Shown here piece by piece: positions 10,481-21,541 of a stretch of DNA of 64,000 nt; the stretch's first letter is position 1, and each line of letters starts with the position of its first letter. The translations under genes and the position numbers were made by a program. Source of the DNA: Girardinichthys multiradiatus (Eukaryota; Chordata; Actinopteri; Cyprinodontiformes; Goodeidae); contig NC_061815.1 in NCBI RefSeq assembly GCF_021462225.1, forward strand, positions 50,257,373-50,321,372, read 5' to 3'. The notes under the pieces are model-generated. The model did not search any database and was not told the origin of the DNA. It saw nothing but the letters and a program-made list of their open reading frames with translations.

Positions 10481-11145
10481 TCAATTCAGTTTATTTATAT
10501 AGCACCAATTCACAACACATGTCGTCTCAAGGTTCTTCACAACAGTCAGGTTCATACATTCCAATTAATCGTAACTAATGAACAGTTCAGTCAGATTCAG
10601 TTATTTATTCATATTGGATAAAAGGTTTTTCTGTCTAAGGAAACCCAGCAGATTGCATCCAGTCAGTGACTTGCAGCATTCACTCCTCCTGGATGAGCAT
10701 GTAGAGACAGTGGACAGTCACTGGTGTTGACTTTGCAGCAATCCCTCATACTGAGCATGCATGTAGCGACAGTGGAGAGGAAAAAACTCCCTTTTAACAG
10801 GAAGAAACCTCCAGCAGAACCAGAACCAGCCTCAGTGTGAGCGGCCATCTGCCACGACCGACTGGAGGTTTGAGAGAACAGAGCAGAGACACAAAGAGAA
10901 CAAAGAAGCACTGATCCAGGAGTACTTTCTATGGGAAGGAAAAGTAAATGTTAATGGATGTAGCTCCTTTAGTCGTTTCATCTAGAAAGAAAGAACAGAT
11001 AAACTCTGAGCCAGTTTTCAAGGTTAGAGTCTGAAAGAGAGAACATAGAGTTAGTTACAGTAGAAGCTCAGTCAGTAGCTATGTCTAGGAGAGAGAAAGG
11101 GTTAAATACTAAAAGACAGGGCCATGTGGATCATCTGTAGAAGGT
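10481..11145 (-). repeat. Dispersed repeat with LINE-like 3' tail, copy A
   Basis: This is near-identical to 51,566-52,222 and, for its tail half, to the reverse complement of 27,498-27,885. The plus-strand edge TTCAGTTTATTTATATAGC is, on the other strand, GCTATATAAATAAACTGAA, the kind of tail seen at the 3' end of L2/CR1-type LINEs and SINEs that borrow them. The element is therefore best read on the minus strand. It has no credible ORF. Diagnostic words: GCATGCATGTAGCGACAGTG, GAGGAAAAAACTCCC and TGAGCGGCCATCTGCC. Confidence 0.75.
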
Positions 11146-11849
11146 GAGCATTAAGTTGTTGCCAGCAGAAGCTTGGAAAAAGGCAGAAAAACCAAAGTTT
11201 TTCAGCCTTTTAGCACATAAGAGACGGGTTTAGATGCAAAACTTAAAATAGCATCTGTTGATTTAACCGACTGATGATGTCCATAGATTGGGGAGCAGAA
11301 TCCTTGTTGCTGGTGCTGTTAAGATCAAATTGGACCCAAATGACCCAAAAGGTCTGTGTTCTAGTTCACTTTAAAAGAAAGAAACTAATAATCAGACACA
11401 TAAATCAAATAAAAATGTCTTTAATACTTAAATGACTCCTACTTTAGAATACTTTAAATCTTTTCATTAATTCTCTGCAGGTTTTGGTCTATTAAAAACC
11501 CGACAATCCCAAATATTTAATCAGAAACCTGTTTGCTTGGTTCCCTGCAGCTTCTGACAGTCTCAACACCTCGGACATCCTCCCTCTTTGAAGAGGGATT
11601 CCTGCAGACTACAGGCCAACTCTGGCTGCAGGGCTGAACACACACACACACACACCAACAGGGACACACAGGACATGTCTGAGCAGCTAACGGATGGAAG
11701 CAAGCTTTGATTGCTCTGCTGACCTCTGACCTTAGAGTGAAAAGGTACCAAAAGGTTCAGAAGTACAAAGACACACAATCCATGTATCAGACATGCATCT
11801 ATACACACACCCTCTGGTGTCTAACATGAAGGTGGAGCTCCTGACTATT

Positions 11850-11904
<55 letters not shown>

Positions 11905-14100
11905 TGTGTGTGTGTGCGTGCGTTGGAGTGTTGGTGGCTAACATCCCACCATGTGGAGGTTAGGATCACTACCAGGTGGACATCCTTTTGATCCTTGAGA
12001 GATGGAGAAGAGGAGTGATGGTTTTTCTCCACCTTCTCTGTCAGTCACTCACTAATTATTATAACAGGTAATAAAAATCCCTCAGAAAGCAGCGTCCTCT
12101 CCTGTCAGACCAGTGATGAAAGTGGATTTTTTTTATAATAAATCCAGATATTTGGGTGAATGTTCTCACTGTAGATGTGTGGGTTTGGTGACGGTTCTCC
12201 TGCTTTCTCCTGCACTCCTAGAACACATATGTTGGTTTAACTGGTAATTCTACATCCACCTCAGGATTGGTTCTGTGTGTCTGCTTGTTTGGTTCTGTAA
12301 TGATTGGGTTCAGAACATTCAGTTAAAGGGATTTTAAACAGATGAAAACATGATGATCTCCATTCTCTACAGGAACTATGAACAAATGGGAAACTGCTTT
12401 AAGGAAAACTATTTTTTTACTCTTTTAGCTGTGAGCGGTCATTAAGTATTTTTGCTATAAGCAGAGGTGATGTCACACTGTGTGCGAGGAAGCATTTGCT
12501 GTAAAACATATTTATATTGTTACTTAAAACGTACATGATAAAAGTTTACTTTTCAAAACTGTCTTGAAGTGCAGCTAGCGTTACTGCCAGCAGTCCCTAG
12601 TTGTATTCCTTGTAGAGAGGTTGAAAGTTCAAAACAATAAGGCAGAGGAACCTTGCTGCAGTTTGTTCAGCCTTCCTGTTACCTGTTGAAATATTGGTCT
12701 CCCAGAGGCCTGGTAATAGTTTCATTTTAAGTAGTTTATGTCTCTGTGCAACACTTTACTAATACTGAAAGTAGCTAGCATTGCTCCTTCCTTACTCAGT
12801 AACTGCATACACACCGAAGAGTGTTGGTGTCAAGCGTTACTTACCAGGAAAAGATCAGATTTTCGAGTTTCTGGCAGCTATTGTTTGGGATGGATCATGC
12901 TGAAATTAATTTTCTGTTTTTATAGTTTTCTCACATTTTTAAATCTTTTCAGCTGCAGTTCTTCTGTTGGGACAATTTGCATTTCTAGAATAATTAAATC
13001 GTTCTGGGTTGTAATTGTGAGCCAGGATTGTCCTTTCCTGAGAAAAGAGCAAACCGGTTTGGTCCAACACGGGTTGAGCTTTGGATCTCTGGGCCAGATC
13101 TGTCAACAATCATAAGAAGTTTGGTTTTTTCAGCCGCAGGAAGGGTTCTGTACATTTTCACACATGTTTCTGAAATGATTAAAGCTGCTTGTTTTTGAGC
13201 ACGTTCTGAAAACACGGCCAGGCGAGGATCCGATCTGATTTCTTTCTGACAAGAACAATTTTACTGTCAACTTGTCAAAACAGTGCGTGTAAGCACTTGT
13301 TAAATATTCTGAGTTCCCCTCCTGCTCTGACACAAACACAGAGCGGTTCGCTTCACTCTGCGCCCTTATCAAAGCTGCTTTTATAACTCCACCCGAATCT
13401 GATTCAGAAGATGTGTCGTGTTTACAGAGGCGGACCTCCATCAGCTCCACATGGCGGTTGTTTACTGGCAGGGGCCTGCTGAAGTCCCCCTCTGACCTCG
13501 CCAAGCACCAGACATCAAACGGAAACGTGGACGTGTGACTTTACGACTGACAGCCTGGCCTGATATACTGGCAGCGCCGTCTGGGCTGAGATGAGTGTGT
13601 TGCATCAGTCTGACTGCGGGTTATTGATGAAGGGACTCTGTTAACCTGCAGCAGCTGTGACCAGAGCTGCATCCTCATCTCCTCCGCCTCTTTTAAGACT
13701 TGGATTTATTTTCAACAACAAGAAAGGAATAAATCACCGAAATAACTTTGATCCTTAATGAGCTTCAATTCAGCTAAGCTCCACCTCTGTCATGTTACAG
13801 ACCCTTCTTGTCCTTCATTGTGACTGAATGACAGATTTTGATAGAAACCGGATGAAAAGGGCACCTGGTTGCCAATATTACTGCTTCCTGATCAGAAGCT
13901 CTGTCTTCAAACTGAGATCCTGTCGGGACTAAAAACTGATGTTAGTTAGAGCCACACAATATACACATTTATCATCATTGCAGTATCACAGTACACTATA
14001 TATACACTTTATAGAGGTGCTTTAATGGAAATCTATTCTTTGCAGTGTGTGCGCTACATTTTCTTTTCTGGGCTATTTAGCAACATTTTGAAGACTGGTG
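11146..14100. other. Long non-coding stretch with one TG microsatellite
   Basis: Apart from the microsatellite at 11,851-11,922 and a short CA run near 11,640, no repeat or gene is recognised. ORFs of about 125 codons on each strand (12,738-13,115 plus; 13,130-13,504 minus) show no domain, no signal and no convincing splice context. Confidence 0.4.
11851..11922. repeat. (TG)n microsatellite
   Basis: About 70 bp of uninterrupted then slightly interrupted TG dinucleotides. It explains the histidine-threonine-rich ORFs on the minus strand. Confidence 0.97.
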
Positions 14101-15555
14101 GACCTTATGGGTTCCTGGCTTGGCGGACCCCTATTTTTAGGAGAGGGGTTAGGTTTAGGGCTACGTTTTGTTTAGGGTCAGCCAAATAATAGTTAGGGTC
14201 AGTTCTAGGCATAAATGCTGTTACTAAAATGAGTGAAAGTTAATAGAACTTGTGTGTAACAGATCTGCTCTGCAGTCAGACAAATAAGCTTTTGCATTGA
14301 ATCTCATTAGTGTAATTAATATTTAACACCTGACGGGGAGCAGTATTAAAGTGCAGCGGGGCCAGGTTAATCTGGTTGAAACTCAGCTGCCTCCAAGCTT
14401 TAGACATCAGTCACACGTACTTTCATTCGTTCACTGCTGATGATGAAGTCTGGTTTCATCTCGTACCGTCCGCTTCTTATGACTTCATGAATTATTCTCC
14501 TTACAGTTTAACCTGATCTTTAGAAAAGAGAAAAGGTTTTATATATTTCTGATGATCCTCTCCAGGAATATATGAAATATTTATTTTGAGGTCTTATTCA
14601 GGGAGAGAAGGAGGATGTTGTCAAACTTCCTGCAGTTACTATAAAACTGTATATGATTACTGCCCATTAGGGGGGCTGTGATATGAGGATCTTAGATCAT
14701 AAAGGAATAAGAAATATTAATGAGCTGCCGAAGCAGAGAGATGATTAGATCTGTAAGGCCCATTCTATTCATTGCAGCTCTGCACTCTTGCTCAGATGCA
14801 TAAAATTTCCTCGTTCTTGTTTCATCTTAAAAACATAGACTGTAGCTCAGATATCGTGTCTGGTTTTAATGATTATCATGGTGGTAGTACAGTATTAGTT
14901 CAGCCAAATAAAACTTCAAATGTTACAAGACCTTGTAAAAAAATGACTGCTTATAACTTTTGATAAATACTTGCTGTCAAAAATATATATTTTTGAAGAG
15001 CTGACATTTTATTTCTATTTTACATTTTAAAACAAAGAAATTAATGGAACCTTTTCATAAAGAGGATGGATACATTTTGTTCTCTGGGTTGTTGATGTTT
15101 CCAATCTGATGACAAGAATAGATCTAAAAAATCTGTACGTTTACGTGTTTTCTTGTTTTTATTTAATCAGAATCACCGTCATAAACATATATGTGCTTTT
15201 ATGGATTTATTTTCTGCCTGAGTATAAAGCTTGTTTTTATTTGACATTCTGACATTCATGCAGTTTATCTGTGAGTGGAGGTGACTGGCAGGGAGGGGAA
15301 CTGCTGATGACACATGCAGTGTGGACAGCTGTGCACCAGATGTAGTCCAGAGGGTCATGTCCAGATCTCATTTGATGGCTTTATGGATGGTGGACATCAG
15401 GACCAATCTCATCCAACAACACTGACCTTTGTGACCTCTCAGCTCATGTTTAGATCAATCAAATCTGCAGTCAATTACAGTAAATAACATGGTGAAAAAT
15501 GAATACCACACAGTTTGGAAAACACCTTTTTAAATATTATGATTTATTACTTTAC
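14101..15555. other. Non-coding stretch; GGTTAGG-like scrap and a candidate conserved block
   Basis: Bases about 14,140-14,215 contain GGGGTTAGGTTTAGGG and AGTTAGGGTCAG, possibly an eroded copy of the TG-bracketed repeat. Bases about 14,285-14,400 (TTAGTGTAATTAATATTTAAC, then CAGCGGGGCCAGGTTAATC) have enhancer-like texture. No gene seen. Confidence 0.3.
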
Positions 15556-15923
15556 TTTGCACGGTGGCGCAGTTGGTAGCACTGTTGCCTTGCAGCAAGA
15601 AGGTCCTGGGTTCAATTCCCGGCCGGGGGTCTTTCTGCATGGAGTTTGCATGTTCTCCCCGTGCATGCATGGGTTCTCACCGGGTACTCTGGCTTCCTCC
15701 CACAGTCCAAAGACATGCCTGTTAGGTTAATTGGTTTCTCTAAATTGCCCTTAGGTGTATGAATGAGTGTGTGTGTGGTTGTTTGTGTGTTGCCCTGTGA
15801 TGGACTGGCGACCTGTCCAGGGTGTACCCCGCCTCTCGCCCATAGACTGCTGGAGATAGGCACCAGCTCCCCCGTGACCCACTATGGAATAAGCGGTAGA
15901 AAATGACTGACTGACTGACTGAC
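15556..15923 (+). mobile_element. tRNA-derived SINE, copy 1, with target duplications
   Basis: The head resembles a tRNA gene with both internal RNA polymerase III boxes, followed by a long tRNA-unrelated body and a (TGAC)n tail at 15,903-15,923. The flanks TATTACTTTAC at 15,545-15,555 and 15,924-15,934 are an exact 11-bp target site duplication, consistent with LINE-mediated insertion. Related copies lie at 21,407, 47,682, 57,127 and 61,951, with a minus-strand scrap at 42,196. Confidence 0.82.
15565..15619 (+). promoter_or_regulatory. RNA polymerase III A and B boxes of the SINE head
   Basis: TGGCGCAGTTGG (15,565-15,576) fits the A-box pattern TRGYNNANNNGG, and GGTTCAATTCC (15,609-15,619) fits the B-box pattern GGTTCRANYCC. 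Their spacing is that of a tRNA gene. Whether this copy is transcribed is unknown. Confidence 0.6.
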
Positions 15924-16594
15924 TATTACTTTACATTGCAATAAAACATAAATCAGCATTTTTATTGAACAACAGATGGAGATAAAGGTATAGTTTCCAC
16001 CTACATCAAACTCCCACTGAAGATGTTTTCTTGTAAACAATCCCGTGTTTCTTATATTTTCTTTGCCATAAAACAACTTTTCTTATATTTCTGTACCTGG
16101 ATAATTTACAGGCATGTTTACGCTGCTTTCAGTGGCTTCTTCTTCTTTGGTTCAGTTTCATGCTGTTGTACCAACGGTCATCAGTGGAGCTGCATGAAAC
16201 TGTCTCCAGAAATCCAGATACTATCAACCATCAATGTGCACATTAATGTTTGCATGTTGTCCTGGGAAGAAGAAACAGTTCCCCCTAAACACCAACAGAT
16301 GATTCGGAAAATCTCCAAGTTTTAAATCAGCAAAACTTAAAAAAACCTGAAAATGTATATATTTGAATTTGTTTCTCATTCTTATAAAACGATTTTCTTC
16401 AAGAACCCATCATGATTGATTGATTGATTGATTGATTGAGTTGGTTGGTTATGTTGACATCAGTTATAGTGAAGTTAAACTTCATGTTTTCTTACTTTTA
16501 CTGAGGGATCAAAATGATTTCATTTTATAAATGTATGAGTCAGAAGAAAGCTGCAAAGAATCCCACAGAGACCGACTAGTTATCTCCTTCATGT
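15924..16594. other. Non-coding stretch with a (TTGA)n microsatellite
   Basis: A TGAT tetranucleotide run occupies 16,413-16,439. No gene or other repeat recognised. Confidence 0.45.
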
Positions 16595-17371
16595 GGTCTC
16601 CTGTATCCTCCACATTTCTGTTTCCAGTACAGTCACCAATCTTAGTGTTATTTTTGATCCACAGATCACCTTTGAAAGCCATTTCAGCACATCGGTAAAA
16701 TGTCCTTCTTCCACCCCTGAAATATTGCAGAACTCCAGCCCACACTCTCCCTTGCTGATGCAGAGAAGCTCATCCATGCCTTCACCTCCTCCAGACTTGA
16801 CTATTGCAGTGCACTTCTCTTTGGGATTCCTGGCATGAACATACAGAGATGTTTCGAACAGCGCTGACGAGAGTGCGTAAACATGAACACAGGACCTTTT
16901 TCTCTGTTCACTTCACTGGCTTCCCATCTCTGCCAGGATCACCTTCAACATCCCCCTGCTCACTTTCCACTGTCAGCACAGTAATTCTCCATTTAACTTA
17001 AAAGACCTCCTCAGTCTTTTCTGTCCCGCAGGCTCTCACCCCTTCTCCAACACCGACCTTCTTCACATTCCCAGGACTCGCTCTGGTACCATAGCAGACC
17101 TGACCCGACCCGACCCGACCTTTCTGCCTCCACATCTAACAGCTCCACAGACCACGCCATGCTTTAAAACTGGCCTGGAAAACGTTCTTTTTACCGTTTT
17201 TAATTATCTCACTTTAAATGTTTTGTCCTGTTCTTATTTGAACTGTTTTTGTGTGTTTTATCAGCATTTTAAGGTTCCTGTTTTTGTTATATCGAGGGTT
17301 TCAGTAAGTGAAGCACTTTGAGCTTTCTATAAACGTAAAGTACTTTATAAATAACATTCATTATTATTAAA
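16595..17371 (+). mobile_element. L2/CR1-type LINE, degraded 3' end
   Basis: The plus strand encodes VTNLSVIFDPQITFESH, a pattern found in the C-terminal part of fish LINE reverse transcriptases (NLGVIFDPSLSF...). A frameshift then moves to DAEKLIHAFTSSRLDYCSAL at about 16,755-16,815, another family-typical block. The 3' UTR ends GTGAAGCACTTTGAGCTTTC...GTACTTTATAAATAAC, the usual hairpin-like L2-type tail. A small (GACCC)n expansion sits at 17,098-17,120. Multiple frameshifts make it non-functional. Confidence 0.75.
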
Positions 17372-17399
17372 TGCTTTACGTTCCACAGAAAACATCCTG

Positions 17400-17630
17400 G
17401 CTTGGCTAAATGTTTGTGGGAGAACCGTGTTGAATTTTGTTCTGGTCTGATGGAACCTGCACATGAACCTTAGGCCACAAAGGTTCAGAGTACATTTGGC
17501 ACTAAAACAACACCAAGCATCACAGGAAGAGGCTCAAACACGGAGTGAAGCATGGGGGTGGAAGCATCATGCTTTGGGGTTGCTTTTCTTAGGGTGGAAC
17601 TGGGTTTTTGTTGAGGTGGAAGAATTTACA
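17400..17630 (+). pseudogene. Heavily degraded Tc1-like transposase fragment
   Basis: GTGAAGCATGGGGGTGGAAGCATCATGCTTTGGGG at about 17,540-17,580 encodes the [15 protein letters not shown] motif between the first and second catalytic Asp of Tc1 transposases. The upstream TTCTGGTCTGATGG corresponds to the eroded WSDE region. No inverted repeats are visible and the frame is lost. The following sequence to about 17,880 may belong to it but cannot be assigned. Confidence 0.55.
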
Positions 17631-17915
17631 TAAAGTTTGAAGTAGCAGTCAAGTTTGACCCAAGATGTTCAGGTGTCTGGAAGATGAATATGAAGAGGGA
17701 TTTTATTTTGGAGCGTCACTGCGAGTCCAAGCAGACATCCGAATGAACTAATCCATGGCTTTACTGGAAGAAAGGCTCTGGGATGACCGGGTCAGAGTCA
17801 CGTGTGGTATTCTGACAGACTGAACTCTGGGCCTGGACTTGAAGGTTGTTCAACAAGGTTTTAGTTAAAGATGGAGCAAAACCATGGAAATGGGGATTTC
17901 ATTTGAAATGTATAG

Positions 17916-19540
17916 TACAGACCAACATTTTGGACACACCTTCTCATTCAAAGAGTTTTCTTTATTTTCATGACTATGAATATTGTAGCTTCACATTGAA
18001 GGCATCAAAACTATGAATTAACACATGTGGAATTATATACTTAGCAAAAAAGTGTGAAACAACTGAAAATATGTCTTATATTCTAGGTTCTTCAAAGTAG
18101 CCACCTTTTGCTGTGATTACTGCTCTGCACACTCTTGGTATTCTGTTGATGAGCTTCAAGAGGTAGTCACCTGAAACAGTATTGAAGGAGTTCCCAGAGA
18201 TGCTTAGCACTTGTTGGCCCTTTTGCCTTCACTCTGCGGTCCAGCTCACCCCAAACCATCTTGGGGTTTGGGGTCACCGGTTCAGGTCCGGTGACTGTGG
18301 AGGCCAGGTCATCTGGCACAGCACCCCATCATTCTCCTTCTTGGTCAAATAGCCCTTACACAGCCTGGAGGTGTGTTTGGGGTCATTGTCCTGTTGAAAA
18401 ATAAATGATGGTCCAACTAAACGCAAACCGGATGGAATAGCAAGCCGCTGCAAGATGCTGTGGTAGCCATGCTGGTTCAGTATGCCTTCAATTTTAAATA
18501 AATCCCCAACAGTGTTACCAGCAAAGCACCCCCACACCATCACACCTCCTCCTCCATGCTTCACGATGGGAACCAGGCATGTAGAGTCCATCCGTTCACC
18601 TCTTCTGCGCCGCACAAAGACACGGTGGTTGAAACCAAAGATCTCAAACTTGGACTCATCAGACCAAAGCACAGATTTCCACTGGTCTAATGTCCATTCC
18701 TTGTGTTATTTATCCCAAACAAGTCTCTTCTGCTTGTTGCCTGTCCTCAGCAGTGGTTTCCTAGCAGCTATTTTACCATGAAGGCCTGATTCACACAGTC
18801 TCCTCTTAACAGTTGTTCTAGAGATGTGTCTGCTGCTAGAACTCTGTGTGGCATTGACCTGTTCTCTAATCTGAGCTGCTGTTAACCTGCGATTTCTGAA
18901 GCTGGTGACTCGGATGAACTTATCATCCGCAGCAGAGGTGACTCTTGGTCTTCCTTTCCTGGGGCGGTCCTCATGTGAGCCAGTTTTTTTGTAGCGCTTG
19001 ATGGTTTTTGCGACTGCACTTGGGGACACTTTCAAAGTTTTCCCAATTGTTCGGACTGACTGACCTTCATTTCTTAAAGTAATGATGGCCACTCGTTTTT
19101 CTTTACTTAGCTGCTTTCTTCTTGCCATAATACAAATTCTAACAGTCTATTCAGCAGGACTATCAGCTGTGTACTGTATCCACCTCCTGCACAACACAAC
19201 TGATGGTCCCAACACCATTTATAAGACTTGAAATCCCACTTATTAAACCTGACAGGGCACACCTGTGAAGTGAAAACCATTTCAGGTGACTACCTCTTGA
19301 AGCTCATCAACAGAATACCAAGAGTGTGTGGAGCAGTAATCAAAGCAAAAGGTGGCTACTTTGAAGAACCTAGAATATAAGACATATTTTCAGTTGTTTC
19401 ACACTTTTTTGTTCAGTATATAATTCCACATGTGTTAATTCATAGTTTTGATGCCTTTAGTGTGAAGCTACAATATTCATAGTCATGAAAATAAAGAAAA
19501 TTCTCTGAATGAGAAGGTGTGTCCAAACTTTTGGTCTGTA
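17916..19540 (-). mobile_element. Complete Tc1-like element with 261-bp inverted repeats
   Basis: The left arm 17,916-18,176 and right arm 19,280-19,540 are inverted copies that differ at about 11 of 261 positions by eye. Both start TACAGACCAA and so end in TA at the termini. The arms reach into the C-terminal coding end of the transposase. The gene lies on the minus strand. At about 1,625 bp it has the size of a full-length long-arm Tc1-like element. Confidence 0.9.
18180..19128 (-). pseudogene. Tc1-like transposase, one stop and a C-terminal frameshift
   Basis: ATG at 19,126-19,128 starts MARRKQLSKEKRVAIITLR, followed by the N-terminal helix-turn-helix (QSVRTIGKTLKVSPSAVAK) and the GRPR-type basic hook (RPRKGRPRVT). 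A TAA at 18,706-18,708 interrupts the frame just before HKEW. The same frame then continues with VLWSDESKFEIFG (first catalytic Asp), VKHGGGGVMVWGCF, and FQQDNDPKHTS (second Asp). Just after SPDLN, near 18,275, a short disruption shifts the frame, so the NPIE motif carrying the third acidic residue is lost. Downstream frame-shifted sequence still resembles a family C-terminus and merges into the left inverted arm. Inactive, but only lightly damaged. Confidence 0.88.
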
Positions 19541-21406
19541 CTGTACATGAAAAGGTATTGAGATGATTTATAAGAACCTCACAAACACCTGGCATGTTAT
19601 CTGGGGTGGGGACACCTATGCGAGCTACTGTAGATGACAAGGGTCAGATTTCGAGGCTAATCTACCCTCTCCTGATCAGCCAGATCACCCACTCCACCCA
19701 TCTGTCTCTCCACCTTCCTCAGCCTCCTTTCTTCCTGCTGATATTCAGTCTTTTTCTGCCTGATTGAACTGTATGTAACCCAACACCCATCTGTTTTGTG
19801 TAGGCATTTAAAAACCAATACGGTCCAAATTAAGCTGCTTCACGCTATGTCTGAGTGACTTACGGAGCACATGGCACGTTGTGTGGATTCTTTGTGGGGG
19901 TGGTTCAAAAGCAACCCTGGCTAGATGAGACATTCCTGTGGTGTAACAGCCACACTGTGTAGAAATGACAACACCATCATTAAGACACCCAGAACATGTT
20001 TGAAGAAAATGAACATGAAACATTCCCAAACTTCTCTGAATCTTCCAGGGCAGCTACCAGCATTCCTGCTCTCTGGAAAACTGATTGGATTACACTGATG
20101 TGCTTGAAATGACTAAATTGCTCCAAATAAGTAAACTTCCTACATATCAGATGTAAACTCTTCCAAGAGAAAAGGATCCTTTCCCAGGCTTGGCGTGCCG
20201 CTTATGTTTAGGTTCAGATTCAGCAGCAGAGAAACTGAAAAGGCTTCGGCTAAATTTATCCAAATTAGACTTCAGGCCAATCAGGAGTTACAGATAATTT
20301 CTTGGATTCTCTAAAACTAAGCTCAGGCAAAGCTTAGGTGCAGATTTGTTTTACAGATCTTTCTGTTTTGTTGTCGTTTGATGATTTTATTCATCTGGAA
20401 AACAAAAACTCCTTTTCCTTCATTAAAGTTGACCAAATATGTTTAATGTTTTGTCTCCATCACCTTCCAGCTTTCATCATCTTTCTTTCCTCTGACCTTT
20501 ATGGTCTTACATTTTGCTCCTGCCTTCTCCTCAGAGGGCAGGTCTGCTAGTGATCATGCATGATGATCACTTCAAAACCTGCAGAACTAATGCAAAGCAG
20601 AAGAAAAGCTGGGATGCTGACAGAGAGAGGGAAAAAGGAGCAGTTGGAGATTGAAAGGCCAGAATGTAAGGAGTTAATATCAGAAGGCGAGCTACAGGAG
20701 GAGATGTGAGGTTTTGTGTTTTAGGAAAGAGCCCTGCAGACAATCTTGGAGGTAAAAGCTCTGTGTTATTGAGTGTCGACCAATAATGAGGTTCTGATTT
20801 TACGCAGCAGATGACAGATGGGACTGCATTTTAAACCACCATCATCCATCTCTCCATCCATTCATAAATCCATTCATCCATTTCCTGAGGGAATCAGCTG
20901 CAGAATCCCTTCGTTCATTCTTCCCAACATTTATAAACCTTATGGTAAAAGATGCAGCAAAGCACCTGTTTGGAACATCACTCCTCCATGCTGCTCTGCA
21001 TCTTAATCCATAGAGCCATCCATCCTCCCAGCAGCTGGATTTCTTCTTCATCCGTTCAGATTGTGAGAGATAGCAGATGTGCAGGAGCTGTCAGACAATC
21101 ATGGCTTCATCATCAACCGTGCTTCAATGCATATTTTTAGTTTTATTTGTACATTTTCCTTCTGGCTTTTAGAAGAGAGGTGAACAAGATCTTATGATGT
21201 TAAAACGCCATGACATTTCTCACCAGCATGAAATCTGCCTCTGCTCAGCATCTGACTTTGTCTTTTACCCAAATAAGATTCTTGAGTAAAAATACGACAG
21301 TTTTACGTGAAACGTTAAAACAGAAATGTTGTCATGATCGAACGGCTTACAGAAAATAAATATTTCTTGCTGCTTCAAAAATCATTTCACGTAGTGACTA
21401 GTTATT
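19541..21406. other. Non-coding stretch, nothing firm
   Basis: Short CATC-rich low-complexity sequence at about 20,836-20,885. No domain-bearing ORF and no repeat family recognised. Confidence 0.4.
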
Positions 21407-21541
21407 AGGGCTGTGTGGTGGTGCAGTTGCTAGCACTGTTACCTTGCAGCAAGAAGGTCCTGGGTTTGAACCCCAGCCTGGACTCTTTCTGCATGCGTGG
21501 GTTCTCTCTGGCTACTCCACATTGCCCATAGGTGGCATAAT
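21407..21541 (+). mobile_element. tRNA-derived SINE, copy 2, internally deleted
   Basis: The head TGGTGCAGTTGCTAGC...GGTTTGAACCCC matches copy 1. The body then jumps from CTTTCTGCATG to CGTGGGTTCTCTCTGGC and on to TTGCCCATAGGTG, so two internal pieces are missing. A possible remnant of the 3' end, ATAGATAATGGATGGATGG, occurs at about 21,999-22,018. Confidence 0.65.

Noticed and set aside
12738..13504. ORFs of about 125 codons on each strand
   Set aside because: No recognisable domain, composition like background, and no splice or promoter context; compatible with chance.
15565..15619. tRNA gene
   Set aside because: A and B boxes are present but the surrounding sequence is a dispersed SINE with a long body and target duplications, and the acceptor stem does not pair as a tRNA.
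20836..20885. Small tandem CATC/CCATT repeats as a satellite
   Set aside because: Too short and irregular; ordinary low-complexity sequence.
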